Positions 1 through 11,693 of a stretch of DNA of 64,000 bases are shown piece after piece; positions within the stretch are counted from its first letter, which is position 1; each line of letters starts with the position of its first letter. The notes under the pieces were generated by a model. The model made no database searches, was not told the DNA's origin, and was given only the letters and a program-made list of their open reading frames with translations. The stretch comes from Actinomucor elegans (lineage: Eukaryota > Mucoromycota > Mucoromycetes > Mucorales > Mucoraceae), in contig JAMSLZ010000002.1 of assembly GCA_026027325.1 (NCBI GenBank), forward strand, positions 1,922,001-1,986,000, in the 5' to 3' direction. The position numbers were made by a program, and so were the translations under genes.

Positions 1-203
1 GAAACCATAGAAATAAGCTTGCTCTAACTGTATTTTTTTTATTATTTTCTTTATTTTCTTCTATTTTATAGCTTGGTGCTAATCTAACCTTATTGTTTGG
101 TGCTATTGTACCTCAAGATAAATGGGAAAATTTGTTTGTTGAAGGATGGGACGTAGAACAAAATATGCTGACCATAGGGTCAGAAACAAATGCAGTAGCC
201 TAA
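1..203 (+). CDS. 3' end of an unrecognised gene (partial)
   Basis: The window opens inside a gene. A terminal exon at 72-203 follows a T-rich tract ending in TATAG, reads 43 codons and stops at TAA 201-203. A short exon remnant (frame 3, to about position 29) ends at a plausible GT donor and joins in phase, giving a 42-nt intron. The visible C-terminus starts with a hydrophobic stretch (LGANLTLLFGAIVP) and continues with an acidic polar tail (DKWENLF, GWDVEQNM). It may be the end of a membrane protein, but no family is recognised and the 5' part is outside the window. Confidence 0.45.
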
Positions 204-421
204 CCACTTTATCTAATAAATTAATTATGATTTACTCAAAGAAGTTTCGTCCATGACGTTCATATAGTACCTTTGTGACCTAAACTAGGGCAAAATGGTA
301 CTACCGAAGATCTATTCTCGGGTTTCAGTTGCAAAAAAAAAACTTTTTTTTTCTGTGTTCTACGAATCCATCTTTCTTACTAGCCTCTCTCTGTAAAGAA
401 CCTTGAACAAAATAATTTATT

Positions 422-1341
422 ATGTCACTTGATGTAGCTAGGAAGAAAGAACATCGAATCAGCAGGCGTTTAACTGTAAATACAGAAGAACCTTACGTTA
501 ATATTAGACCCATCATCAAAAGTAAGTTAGCATACAAAGCTATTTCAATATCCATTAATCAATATCACTATAGAGGCTGACAAAGAAGCAGCATATACTT
601 TGAGCGAGTCTTATACAGACAATAAACTTCTCAATTGGATAACAGGCGATATCAAAAATCAGAATCATAAATATGATATATTCCAAGAAATCTTCAAGGT
701 GCTTATTCGAACTGCAGCAAGTGAAAGTCGAGAGTGTGCTGTTCAAATTAATGGTTGTAAAGGCATTTTGTTATGGTCACAGAGTCGCAGTGAAATCCTT
801 TCTATTGGTAACGTGATGAGCAAAAGCAGACTTTGGGGGACATTAGGTGCTTTAGGGACAATGGTAAAGAGAACTGTTCATGAGAGCCTAATGCAATTGT
901 TAATTATCCTTTATTCTTAATTTTAAGCGTGCAACCTTGATTCATCATCGTCATCTCTCTAAAATGAAGAAACGTATTATGAATGGACGTAGCCATGTTT
1001 CCATTAACTATATTGGTGTTTTACCTGCTGAAAGAAGACGTCATCTTGGTACAAGCTTACTAAAACATGTATTAAAAAGGGCGGATGAAGCTCAGTTACC
1101 CATATTCGCTGAAGTTTGGGGCCAGGAATGTTTAGGTTGGTTTCAAAAGTTTGACTTTGCTGTGCATGCGGAAAAGAACTATAGTGATAAAAGTGATGCA
1201 CAGGTTTACTACGTGGTACGTGAACCGAAAACAGACCCTGAAACACCTAATATGATGAGCTCTACTGATGCAATAGCTGCTTTACACCTGGAGCCACCAC
1301 GGGAAGACGCACTACTGGCTATTCAGCAAAATGCTGATTAA
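422..1341 (+). CDS. GNAT-family N-acetyltransferase
   Basis: Spliced from exons 422-521, 574-863 and 928-1341 (introns 52 and 64 nt, GT-AG), giving 267 aa. The C-terminal half carries the GNAT acetyl-CoA motif A: a beta strand (SINYIGV) followed by R-R-H-L-G-T (Q/R-x-x-G-x-G/A) and a helix, about residues 155-180. A later strand (IFAEVWGQ) and a G-W-F-x-K-x-x-F segment match GNAT motif B. The family transfers acetyl from acetyl-CoA to an amine; the substrate here cannot be told. The N-terminal 130 residues resemble no domain I know, apart from a possible first acetyltransferase half. The start is the first ATG of a frame that joins cleanly through both introns. The last ~25 residues look like a disordered tail. 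Confidence 0.8.
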
Positions 1342-2144
1342 GAACGGTTTATTCCCTTACTTGATTTTTGATTTTTACTATACTACTACATATTACTACC
1401 ATTATTATTTCTTAACTTGTTATTCCTCTATACTTAAACTATTAACTTTCAATGATAAAAAGCGGTTTTTACCCTCCTCTCGCATAATATATACCGTTAA
1501 ACTCTTATCATGTCCCTCTTCTATAATACTTGATATTAAAAGACCTGAATTAAAAAGACAAGATGCGAGTGATTTCGATTTACAGTAGCAGTACTTGACC
1601 AATGCTTATATAACTCGACTTGGTTGATTGAGTTCGCCCATCGTATTTCTTTTTTTTTTTTTGCATTAAATGAGCATTTATCTAATTAAATCAAATCATT
1701 ATTATTTACTCTATCATTATCTACATATTCTTCTATAGACAGGGCAGCTATTAGTTGAAGGATAGCAGTCTCAGCAGTGTCATTCATTCCAGAAATAAGT
1801 AGTCTGGCCATGATACACATTTAGTGGTAGGACTAGATTCCTTGAAACATAGCGCCAATTAGTTGCAAGTATCAATCATCAAATTTTCTAGGCATCACTC
1901 CAGATTCTGGACCATAGTATGAGGAATTGTGGAAGAGTAATACTCACCAAATTTCATTCTGTGGGGACAGATCTTTGACAAAGAGAGTCTATCCATTATG
2001 CAACTTTAAAAAATCCTTTTGGGGATGCAGCCAACCGCCAAATGATACTCATTTTTAAATGTTGAGTGACAGATAATATTGAAAGGGTTGTAATGTAACG
2101 CTGAGTTAATAGCACGTAAAAACTTCTGGATAGATCACGCATCG

Positions 2145-2145
2145 C

Positions 2146-2180
<35 letters not shown>
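2145..2180. repeat. (AT)n microsatellite
   Basis: Uninterrupted AT dinucleotides, about 17 units, in an intergenic spacer. Confidence 0.9.
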
Positions 2181-2183
<3 letters not shown>

Positions 2184-2651
2184 TGAGATTCTATACCGAT
2201 ATCTAAATCGTAAAGCGATATATTACTGCAATTGGCTATGTTACATGTCTTTGAGTTTGAGGCATATATATAATGAATACTCTCTTTAACAAAATTATTC
2301 CAATATGACAATACAGTAAATGTACGCCAACATTACAGCTTATCATCTGTAGCATAAGTTTTTTTTTTATATTTTTTCACAAAAATAAGTGTCTTTTAAA
2401 AAATAAATACGATTATCTAAAGCCTCCTTTAGTCTTATAAAGAACCAATACATGTGGATTGCCTTTTAGCATACGGTCTCCATTTTATGATATTAAACTT
2501 CATCGCTTTGAAACTGGTATGACGCGATAATAAACGAAGTGACCATCTCAGGAGATAACCAAATGTAGCACTTGATTAGCAGTTCATTCTCAAATTGAGT
2601 TGCTCAATCTGGTATAATGTCCAAAATGGATTTGTTGTAATAATTGTTCTA

Positions 2652-2653
<2 letters not shown>

Positions 2654-2680
<27 letters not shown>
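2654..2680. repeat. poly(T) tract, 27 nt
   Basis: Pure T27, upstream of the ASXH gene (start codon 2839). It probably works as a nucleosome-excluding poly(dA:dT) promoter element, by analogy with other fungi. Confidence 0.8.
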
Positions 2681-2682
<2 letters not shown>

Positions 2683-2838
2683 CTGTACACTTAATTTCTT
2701 TCGCTATATTTGAGCGTTTCGGAGTAGAGGAATTTGAAATTCGGCATAGTACGTCAACATTTTTCAATTTATCAGTTTGGCCTTTTCATTTTGACTGTTT
2801 GATCATAGTTCAATTACTACTTTATCTCAATTGTCAAC

Positions 2839-4295
2839 ATGGGAAGCCAAAGATCCACGAGCGAAGGTAATTTTAATAAATAAATGACGCGTCATTTCTC
2901 TAATGATTAGTTTCAAAACACTAACGAATTATTCAACTAGTTCCTGTAGTTCTTCGTAGAAGTCAAAGGCATGTTAATCGACAAAAGAGCATACCTATCG
3001 AGAGTCTTTTAAACTCTGGACCAGAAATTGATCCACTTGTTTCCAATTTTATTCAAGATTCTACTTATTTTACTGAAGATTCATTTATCAATCAAGATCG
3101 ATCAGAAAACAAGAACTGTTCTACAATCAAACCAGAATATGGCCTCAGTAAGCAAAACTTGGCCTATCCAAATACAACTGTTTCAGCACACAATCCAGAA
3201 TATGATATCAATCAAAGCTTGGCTGTTGCTGTGGTCAGTCCGGAATATGACACCAATAAAAATATGATCAAAACAAAGCGTTGTGATAGTAATATCGCTG
3301 CTGCTATGAACACTACGCAAGAGCAAATGGATTATCAACCTGTTGGTTCATCAGAAAGCGCTTCAGTTACTACACCAGAAAAAACACAGGCTGATTCATC
3401 TGAAAACGCTCCCATTTCCATGGTAGAGGAAACTCCTGTTCCTGACGAACCAAATACATCTGTCTTGCGCAGTAAAAGAAAGCGTAAAGTGGTAAATTAT
3501 CAAGCCATTCTAGATTTCGATGAGTTTGAAGAATCAGAGGAAGATGAAGTGGATCTAGTACCCAAGAAGAAAACAAAACCAAAGAAAAAAATCACCCCAA
3601 AGAAAAATGCAAACACCGGTACCATGGACACAACGAAAGCCAGTACTCGTGGCACGGACAGTACATCAATTACTATGAACAACACACTCACTGTTGCAGC
3701 CACTACACCAAAAAAATCTACTCGCGGAAGAAAACCCAAATCTGCCACCATTGCTACAAAGAAGACTGTAGCTATATCGAAAGAGGCTGTTGATTCTCAA
3801 CAAAAACCTCCAGAAATTGAATATGATCAAGAAGCACTTCGCTTTCTACTTCAAGATCCAACAAGCTATTTAACTAGTGCCGATTTGAAGGTATAATGAT
3901 CAAAATATACAATACACATTATACTAGCAATTGACTGTTGTTTTTTTTAGACCATGATACCCAAACTACTTTCAAAACTTCCTGAACAAGATTTAAATGA
4001 ATTAGCTGAACTTTTACCCTATACTGACAAAGCGCCTAATGGATCCTTTTCTCCAAATTTCATGTCAGCTTCCAATAATTTCTTTTGGGAAGCAACTACC
4101 AAATGGCAAGATGTATTGTATTTAGGTGGTTTCGATGAAGTCAAATTGGCCAATAAGAAAGAAAAAGAGAAAGTTCAAGAAGATACCACCTTCAAGGATG
4201 ATAATTATGAAAGCTATTGGGGTGAAAGACTAAAGAGAGATAGAGAGATGAAAGAACAAAACGCAAAGAAGCGCACAACCAGGAAGAGAAAATAA
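2839..4295 (+). CDS. ASXH/DEUBAD-type chromatin protein (Asx homology domain)
   Basis: Exons 2839-2866, 2941-3890 and 3951-4295 give 440 aa; the 28-nt first exon was placed by phase and by its ATG. Residues ~1-300 are low-complexity, with a bipartite-looking basic stretch (LRSKRKRKVVNYQ), an acidic cluster, lysine-rich repeats (PKKKTKPKKK) and an AT-hook-like TRGRKPKS. Residues ~310-395, spanning the second intron, fit the ASXH fold: L-L-Q-D-P-T-S-x-L, then L-x-x-L-P-E-Q-D-L-N-E-L, L-L-P-Y-T-D, and NNFFWEATTKWQDVL. In animals this domain (ASXL/Asx) activates the BAP1/Calypso H2A deubiquitinase. In fungi the partner is less clear. The tail is charged and basic (KKRTTRKRK). The domain call comes from motif pattern only, so a nuclear role is likely but the complex is inferred. 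Confidence 0.75.
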
Positions 4296-5302
4296 GCGCA
4301 TAGCTCTGTATATTTATGAATGTATTGTATCGTTTATTAAATAAACTTCTTTTATATGAGTACTAGTGGTTTGTTATTAACTTTTAATAAGCACTTAATT
4401 CTGTAACAATATCACCTCTTCAAAGCAAATGGATCCTATTTGTTGAGAAACTTCCTTGTGTCTCCCCTTTACTGCTTGGTTATTTGTTGGGCAAATGTTG
4501 TATGATCAGACTCTGGATTATTGCTATAAATCTGTCTTTAGATGCATTTATTATTTTTTTTTTATCGAGAATCGAAACCTTTAATACCTAGCAGCAAATT
4601 TGTCCACTATCAAGTATGAGCAGGGAGCATTTGCTGGCGATTTAATACAATATATTCTTCTGGAAGACGCCTCACCCTCTTCTTTTTTTTTGTTTTTGTT
4701 TGTAGCTAATCTTGACCTTTATATCAGTCAGGAATCAAGTAATAGGGTTATGCTCCGTCTCATTAGCGATAAAATGATAGATATGCACTAGATTTGTATT
4801 GGCTAATCAAAAATAACGCGAGTTTTCCTATATCTTTTCCAGAAATATAAAGGTATGTATCAATTCATCGCAGAGCAATATACTATTCTGAAATTTATGA
4901 GTGATCATTAACTCTATATACTATGAAATGATTTCTGGCCGCCTACTTTAAATACCATTAGTGATCTTTCATGTGTAGATACAGCGTTCATTTTGAATAA
5001 AAGTACATAATTGCTCAATATTTGTCCGTTCCAAGCCTATTATATAGAACACTGAATTACAGTGATCCATTTGGATTTTTTTTTGTAGAGAAGCAAGCAC
5101 CATTTTTATTGAATCAAAGGTCCTTTCAAGCATCGAATGCGAAAAGAGGAAACGGCAGGTACAATGAAATTTGAAAATTTGAAAAAGCAATATGAATTAA
5201 CATGTTATTTATAGAGAAAGAATACATATTTCTGTTCATGGATCCATTCAAACTGAAAAAAAAACAGTGTTGGCCTTGCGTACTTTTGAAGGATAAATCA
5301 AA

Positions 5303-5330
5303 AATAATAATAATAATAATAATAATAATA
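5303..5330. repeat. (AAT)n microsatellite
   Basis: About nine tandem AAT units in an intergenic spacer. Confidence 0.9.
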
Positions 5331-6340
5331 TATTTAAAAGCCCGTCTTCCAATGACAGGTTTTGCATAAAATACTTGTATATCCACCCACTTTACTATAT
5401 TTTTTTGCACATATACCCTTACTTTTATCTGAACATCTGTTTAGGAATAGGCATGCTATGCAGAAATAGTAATTAAGTAAAGGCGCTCACATTCATAAAG
5501 CCGTAGATGAGAAGGACTGGAGATTTGCCTACACTATTTATTTTCTTTCTTGTTATTTGATAGAAGCATTTAAAAGTTCCATGTTTTATAATATATTAAA
5601 CATATTCCCGTTTCATATACTACTGATAGTTATATAGGTACACCACAAGAAAGAAAGGTACAAAAGAATGCACAGAGTTGCCCATTAAGTGCTTTACACA
5701 TAGGTCGTACTTCATCTGATTTTAGGCGTCCATTTATATTTATTAATCTGGACCCTGTTAGCTCTTGGGCCATACAAAAAAAATGTATACGGCAAGCACT
5801 ACAAAATGAAGCTGTATTATAATCTTTGTATTTAATATGTTTTCAATAATGTAAAAAAGTAATTCAAAATTTTGTCATTGTGCGACATTATTGGCAATGT
5901 ATATTGATTGGCAGTTATTGAATAACGATTCCGTCTGCCAGAACATCAAATCAGGAGCCAAGAATTTTGGAAATGGCTTTTGTCCACTTTTTTGATAATA
6001 AAGAACTGCAGATAGGCACATCAATTTTTAACATAGCTTGAATAGAATATAATTGCGCATTGAATTAGAAAAAAAGAACCGAATGATACTCTTGGTTTAC
6101 CATGTTTTTGACACAGATTTTTCTTTTTTTTTTTGGAAACTTTATAAATGCAATAATAACTCGAGAATTACGTATTAAAGCATATGTTACTCTGGAATAC
6201 TTCTCAATAAAAATTACTAACGACACCATTGGGATATGCACCTCAAAAGCCCTACTCACCTTGCACAAGGAAGTAATAAATGCGGCTTTGAAAAATTGGG
6301 CTATGTCTGACAATTCCACATTTCAATATTTGTTAGCTTA

Positions 6341-6511
6341 ATGACGCATCTAATGGTCCATACATGTCCACAATGAACAACTAAATCAACTAAAACTATT
6401 AATTAGTTGAAGTGTTACGAGCATTTTACAATTTAGAGATTGACATTAAACGATAGAGATTATGCAAACTACATGAACTATAGATCTCTCAACCGATTTT
6501 GGTCTAATACT
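6341..6511 (+). repeat. Dispersed degenerate repeat, copy 1
   Basis: It carries, in order, GACGCATC, CATGTCCACAATGAAC, TTTAGAGATTGAC and TAGATCTCTCAACCGATTTTGG-like blocks. The same blocks recur in the same order in other spacers of the window (see findings). Confidence 0.55.
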
Positions 6512-7168
6512 CACACCTATTAGTATAGTTGATGTTCATAACAGGCTTCTACATCTGGTAAAACCAAACTATTGCAACATCTTGGATTCTTTAATTCTAT
6601 AGCCTTCATTTACCAGTGGATCATGTTTTTTCCTGTCGCATAATAAAAAATTCCAAACAATTTTGCCTCAGTGATATGGCGGAATACTAGTGCAAGAGTA
6701 TCACTTAACACTAAATCGAAAACTTAGCTTGCAAGAATTTCAACGCGCTATTTCTCAAAGATCAATAAGCCAAAAAATAAAATAAAATAAAAGGTGCTGA
6801 TGAGCTTCATTGCTAGAACAAATTGATCGAATAGCGTGCGAGGTATAGATCACGTATAGAATATGCAGTTCAATCATTGCCCTTGTTTGTTAAAACAAGG
6901 TTTGATAAGGAAATAACGATGGGTTTCATATTGTGATACATATCACGGGATAAACAGAAAGTTCTTAATCTTTGATATACCCACATCAAGAAACAACAAG
7001 AATTCTTTGTCAGGTTACTCAGGAGATGATAGATCGACCGTACTAATGGCTCAGCAAGCTTATTAAAAATGCCACCATTCCTTAAGAAGCAGTGAAAAGA
7101 CGCGGGTCACTTTCTATTCAAAAGGTACGGTGACATCATTAACGGAGAATAAAAAATTTCCCCAATAA

Positions 7169-7175
7169 TATAAAA
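7169..7175 (+). promoter_or_regulatory. TATA box of FKBP12 gene
   Basis: TATAAAA 62 bp before the ATG, a spacing shared by several genes here. Confidence 0.45.
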
Positions 7176-7230
7176 TAAAAACTTTCGCGTCCTTTTTTTT
7201 TAACTTTTCTAAAGATTAACTATAACAAAC

Positions 7231-7693
7231 ATGGGTGTTACGTAAGTGTATAGGATATAATAGTCAAGCCAAAGCAACTAATACCTTTTTTTTCATAGTA
7301 TTGATACTATTGCTCCTGGTGACGGACAAAACTTCCCCAAGAAGGGTGATAAGGTTACCATCCACTACGTTGGTACTCTTGAAAACGGTACCAAGTTTGA
7401 TTCTTCTCGCGACCGTAACGCTCCTTTCCAATGTACTATTGGTGTTGGTCAAGTCATTAAGGGTTGGGATGAAGGTAAGCAAAGAATTTTAAAAAAGTAG
7501 TGCGGAAGGGTCATTTTAGTTGACCTGTCTTTGTCTTTTAGGTGTTACTCAATTATCTCTCGGTCAAAAGGCTAAGTTGACTTGTTCTTTTGATTACGCT
7601 TATGGTGAGCGCGGTTATCCCGGCCTTATCCCTCCCAGATCCACTTTGATCTTTGAAGTTGAGCTCTTGGGTATCAACAATTTGAAGAAGTAA
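7231..7693 (+). CDS. FKBP12 peptidyl-prolyl cis-trans isomerase
   Basis: Exons 7231-7241, 7299-7474 and 7542-7693 give a 112-aa single-domain FKBP, the usual length for cytosolic FKBP12. It catalyses prolyl isomerisation and is the receptor for FK506 and rapamycin. The pocket is intact: Tyr and Phe-Asp in [18 protein letters not shown], then the central V-I-K-G-W, and the C-terminal [13 protein letters not shown] and F-E-V-E-L-L strand. The 11-nt first exon encodes only MGVT in part, so gene finders may miss it. The stop codon lies just 9 bp from the stop of the converging permease gene. The gene is probably the fkbA/FKR1 orthologue known from Mucorales, where it governs FK506 sensitivity. 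Confidence 0.95.
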
Positions 7694-7702
7694 ATTTTTT
7701 TT

Positions 7703-9982
7703 TTATAACATTATAATCCTAACACCACCAAAATCACCAAGTGAATATATAAAGTCTTTTCCTGGACATGCTATAAACATTTGTGCTTTAGGTATGCCTA
7801 GCTGCCTTGAGATTGAATCAACAGTAGCAGGAGTGAATTCACCCTGGATAAAATACTGAATTTCGCGTATTAGAATCATTGCCTTCTTATTTTGAGACAG
7901 CAAATATAATTACCAGATCAATTTGTATTTTAGGGTATACTTCGTCTAACATACGGTGATGCGCTTCTAGGTTGTCTGGCACATCATTCAAGCTTTGATA
8001 GATATGAATAAACTTGACTTGTCCAGTATCTTCGTTCTTCTTGATGTATTGTATGGCCTTATTCATAACATGTGGCTCATCCGTCTTCAAAAAGAATGCG
8101 ACAGGCTGCTTTCTGATCTGTTTGATACGTTTTTGAATAAACATCTCCATCTTCTCGGTGAAATGAGGCGAATATCTATGTAAACCATCCATTTGATCAA
8201 ACAACCAATAGCACAGCTTCCATAGCCAACATCGTTTTAACATGGTCAATACCACCAACAATACCACTGCAAAGTAGATCACAAAGTACTGGGCAATGGT
8301 TGGATCGATAATTATGTTGCCCACCAAGGACGCCATTAAAACTATTAATGTTAGTAGAGCAGTTAAAAGCGACGTACGGTGAATTCGCGGTAGTCGGCCA
8401 CGTTTATACTTGATCATGACACTGGCAAAAGCAAACGTAGACAAACTTCCCAAGAAAGCGACAGCAAATACACCCGATAGAGACGTGGTATCGCCACCAA
8501 CAATGGCATACAGAGTGATGCTGAGCACCAAGAAGGCTAGAATGATGTATTGATGTGATCCAGTGATTCTGTTGCGGATCATGAATAATTTGGGAAGGAT
8601 ACCGTCACTAGCCATGCGCTGAACGAGACCGATAGCACCAATAAGGCCAGTTAGGACACCGGCACAGAGAACGATCAGTGCATCAATAGCAATCCAAAGA
8701 CGTAACCAACGATGACCGCCAGCAGCGTATTCACCTAATATAGAGACTGCGTTGGCTTGATTGGCTTGGATAATGGGTACTGGCACAAGTACAGTGACTA
8801 AGAATGTCATGGGTGCGTTAATAGCAAACAAGAAACCAAACAGGTTGTTCATAATTTTGGGAAATGTATCCGGCTTTAGGTCTTCAATGTAATTCTCAGC
8901 AGACTATCACAATAGTCAGTTTGCCTTTTTTTTTTTGTAGTGAATGCTATATATACCTCAAATCCAGTGACACCTAATAAACCAATACAAATACCTTTGA
9001 CAATCATCAATATAGGATGTCCTTCTGAGGAGTTATCAGTCCAATTATTGACTAGTATTGTGCTGCCTTGCTTTCCCCACGCCACAAGACTGACGATCAT
9101 CACAACAGCCATCGTGACACTATGCATAATAAAGATCGCCAAAGTCAAAGTAGAGGACTCTTTGAGTCCTAAAAAACAAATCATGGAAAATGTGACCAAA
9201 ATGACAATGGTAAGGATAAACGGCGTTAGTGATTGAGGCAGTGTTACTTCCGCGGCTAAATAGGCTGACGCTGTGGATGCTGATACGACGCAAGTAGCTA
9301 AATAATCCAAGATTGAAAGACAGGCAGCAATCGCCGCCGTAGATTTGGCAGTAGCATTTAACAAGGCGTTGTAGGTGCCTCCATTCAAAGGCATAGCTGT
9401 GGCCACTTCAGTAATGATCCGTTTTGTGGGATACATGAGCAAGGCTACCAAGAGCATCGAAATAGGGGCGTATTTGCCTGCTTGTGCAACGCAGGGTCCA
9501 ATTGAGTAAAGTACAGAAGCAATCACATCGTTGCCGGCAATAGATGTCGCTCGCCATTGGCCAAGGGAAGTTTTTTTACATTTGGTCTGCTCGTATATCT
9601 CCAGATCAGAAGGTTCGAGTTCCATATAATAGGTGCTTCCCCATCTAATAAATCGAGGTTAGAAAGTCTATGACAAGTGGAGGCTCTAAATGCAATTTAT
9701 ACCCGGCAAATTCCCAAGCATTGGAGAGGTTAGGATATCGGGAAGGTACATTAGACCATTTAAGTAGCGTGCCGCTTCTTTGCTTCTGCTTTTGTTGGAT
9801 CTGTTCGAATTCAGAAGCTGCAAATGAAGGTGGCGATGTTCTCAATGTCGTGACTAAAGATCTCATGTTAGTGCATTCATTAGAAGGCCCATTTGATTTT
9901 CTTTCAGCTTACTTGGACCTTCCATCTCTATACTTGAAGCCTTTTCACCGCCTCTAGATGATACTGTGCTTCGTCTTCCCAT
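7703..9982 (-). CDS. APC-superfamily amino-acid permease with soluble C-terminal extension
   Basis: Minus-strand exons 9982-9913, 9853-9703, 9644-8957, 8903-7914 and 7855-7703 give 683 aa, with introns of 53-59 nt. An N-terminal cytosolic region of ~95 residues is followed by about 12 hydrophobic segments. The early helix region holds E-V-A-T-A-M-P-L-N-G-G-T-Y, the APC motif with conserved P and GG-Y, and VTGFES marks the helix-6 region at the 8957/8903 junction. The last ~120 residues are soluble and end in IACPGKDF, GDFGGVRII, a tail shared by some fungal permeases of this family. It should import amino acids or polyamines at the plasma or vacuolar membrane; the substrate is unknown. An in-frame stop precedes the last exon if the final 58-nt intron is not removed. 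The start is the first ATG of exon 1, though an upstream in-frame ATG exists. Confidence 0.82.
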
Positions 9983-11544
9983 AAAAAACAAAAGTTTTCG
10001 TTGTAAAAAATAAATAAAAAAAAGAGCACTGACAGCTGAAACTAGAAACACAAAAAGCACCTATTTAGATTAATATCCCTCTATTCGGTGCAATAAGCTT
10101 AGATGATTTGTGTTCAGATAAGTCATTTTATAACTGAAAATTTTTCCTGAGCTTAAAGGCTCATCTCGTTGCTTATAAGAAGCAGTCGTTATTTTATTAA
10201 ATCTTTTGTAGGTTAGTAGCTTTTGAAATAAAAATGTAGCTATATAACCCATTGATATCCCCCCCCCCCATTGATCAATTTTATAGAGTGAGAAAATGCC
10301 TAAGCGGAGATAAGGAATCTTGTACCATCACGTCATAAGCTGCTGTACCTTGACTTCAAAGATATTAAGTCAGATATATGTAGCTTGTGCTTTGCACTAA
10401 TATTATTCATTGGTATGTAAAAAGTACTAAAAAAACTCGTACTGTATTTACTTGCGCATCAAATGACGTAAAGATCATGTTACATTTTACACAATCAGAC
10501 GTTTTTTTTTTTTAAAAAAGATTTACACTCATTAAACAATCTTGGTTCATTGTCGCATCAGATGGTTAGAACGAGATATTATTCATATTACGATTATTTT
10601 TTGACTAAAGCGTAATGAGTATGATATATCCAAGCAAATGGCATTGAATTACGTACAATTTCCTATAAATAATGTATAATAATTTGTAGATCTCTCAGGC
10701 AATCTCAACTTCAGGTCATATCTGACATGTCAAAAACCAAATCACATCGTTCTATCGAGCGATATGTCTTTTCCAAACCATAGTATATCGAATGCACTGG
10801 GATTTTTCATAATGAGTAGTAAATCACACGTATTTCATAAAGGAATGTCTAGCCATATCTAAATCTCTCTACTGGTCTCAGTACAAAATCCCCGTCTGAT
10901 TCGAATCTAATGCTTAAAAAAATTGCAGAACCTATTAGAGTCACTCTTTTATTCGATTAAAGTGGATATACTATACCAGGTTGATGATGGGTGAGCAAAT
11001 TGTATCTATGTTTGGATGGCATTATGCCTAAAAGTTTGCTTCTGAGTAGTGTGAGGAGACAAATCCATTTGCATTTAATGTCCAATCAATGTTGTAAGTC
11101 TTGAATTGTTACACATGCACGTTATCCCCGCCAACTTCAATTCTTGGCTGCGTGCATTTCCAAAAAAAAAAAAGTGGTTGCTATGACCACTTATATTTAC
11201 GTCAATGCTAAAGTTTCAGTTGTTAAGGCAATTGAGATGACCTGATCTACAACCACTATATCTCATAATTAATAAATATTTTCTCGATGTTCATTGTGTT
11301 TTTTTTTCTCGGGCCATATTGTTATTAAGCTTCCAGAATGTAAAGTTGTGCAGTCATATTTCAATGCTATCCGTCAATCATTCCAGTTATTTATAAGAGA
11401 TATACGCGTGAAAATAATTCATGGACTGATTCTCGGGAAAAATATGCAAGCAAAAAAGGTCATTGATGACTTCAGCAACCATACCCCAAACATAAGAAGC
11501 ACCTGCTGCAGTCTGATCAGTAAAAACTCCGCGTGAGCAAGTCC

Positions 11545-11577
<33 letters not shown>

Positions 11578-11681
11578 GCGGACACAGATTTTTTTTATTC
11601 TTTTTTTCTTTTCTCACTATTAACCCCATTAACAGTAAAAAACAAAAGAAAAACTAAGCATCATATAAAAAAAACTTGTTA
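9983..11681. other. Intergenic spacer between divergent genes
   Basis: 1.7 kb shared upstream region of the permease (minus) and casein kinase (plus). It holds a C11 run at 10259-10269, a partial repeat end near 10531-10562 (TTGGTTCATTGTCGCATCA) and an A27 tract at 11551-11577. No gene is supported. Confidence 0.55.
11551..11577. repeat. poly(A) tract, 27 nt
   Basis: Pure A27, 116 bp before the casein kinase 1 start codon. Confidence 0.85.
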
Positions 11682-11693
11682 ATGCGCTCAGTT

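Larger units (their letters stand above)
1342..2838. other. Intergenic spacer with AT microsatellite
   Basis: There is no supportable gene. It holds T tracts, an (AT)n run at about 2145-2180 and a 27-T tract at 2654-2680 that lies 158 bp before the next start codon. Short frames here lack codon structure. Confidence 0.6.
4296..7230. other. Large intergenic spacer
   Basis: 2.9 kb without a supportable gene. It contains an (AAT)n microsatellite at 5303-5330, several T tracts and a copy of the dispersed degenerate repeat at 6341-6511. The promoter of the next gene lies at the right edge. Confidence 0.6.

Noticed and set aside
1331..1588. Plus-strand frame of 85 aa after the GNAT gene
   Set aside because: Tyr/Leu/Ser-rich reading of AT-rich 3'UTR sequence; no start context and no family.
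5281..5340. AAT array as a possible CRISPR or satellite
   Set aside because: A simple trinucleotide microsatellite with no spacers.
4969..5410. Two minus-strand frames of 73 and 94 aa
   Set aside because: They cross the AAT microsatellite and T tracts and show no coding composition.
7703..7903. Small minus-strand gene of 66 aa
   Set aside because: It is the last exon of the permease read back into the intron; the joined product fits the family tail.
9605..9625. tRNA B-box-like GGTTCGAGTTCC
   Set aside because: It is part of the permease coding exon (ELEPSD) and no A box or cloverleaf is present.
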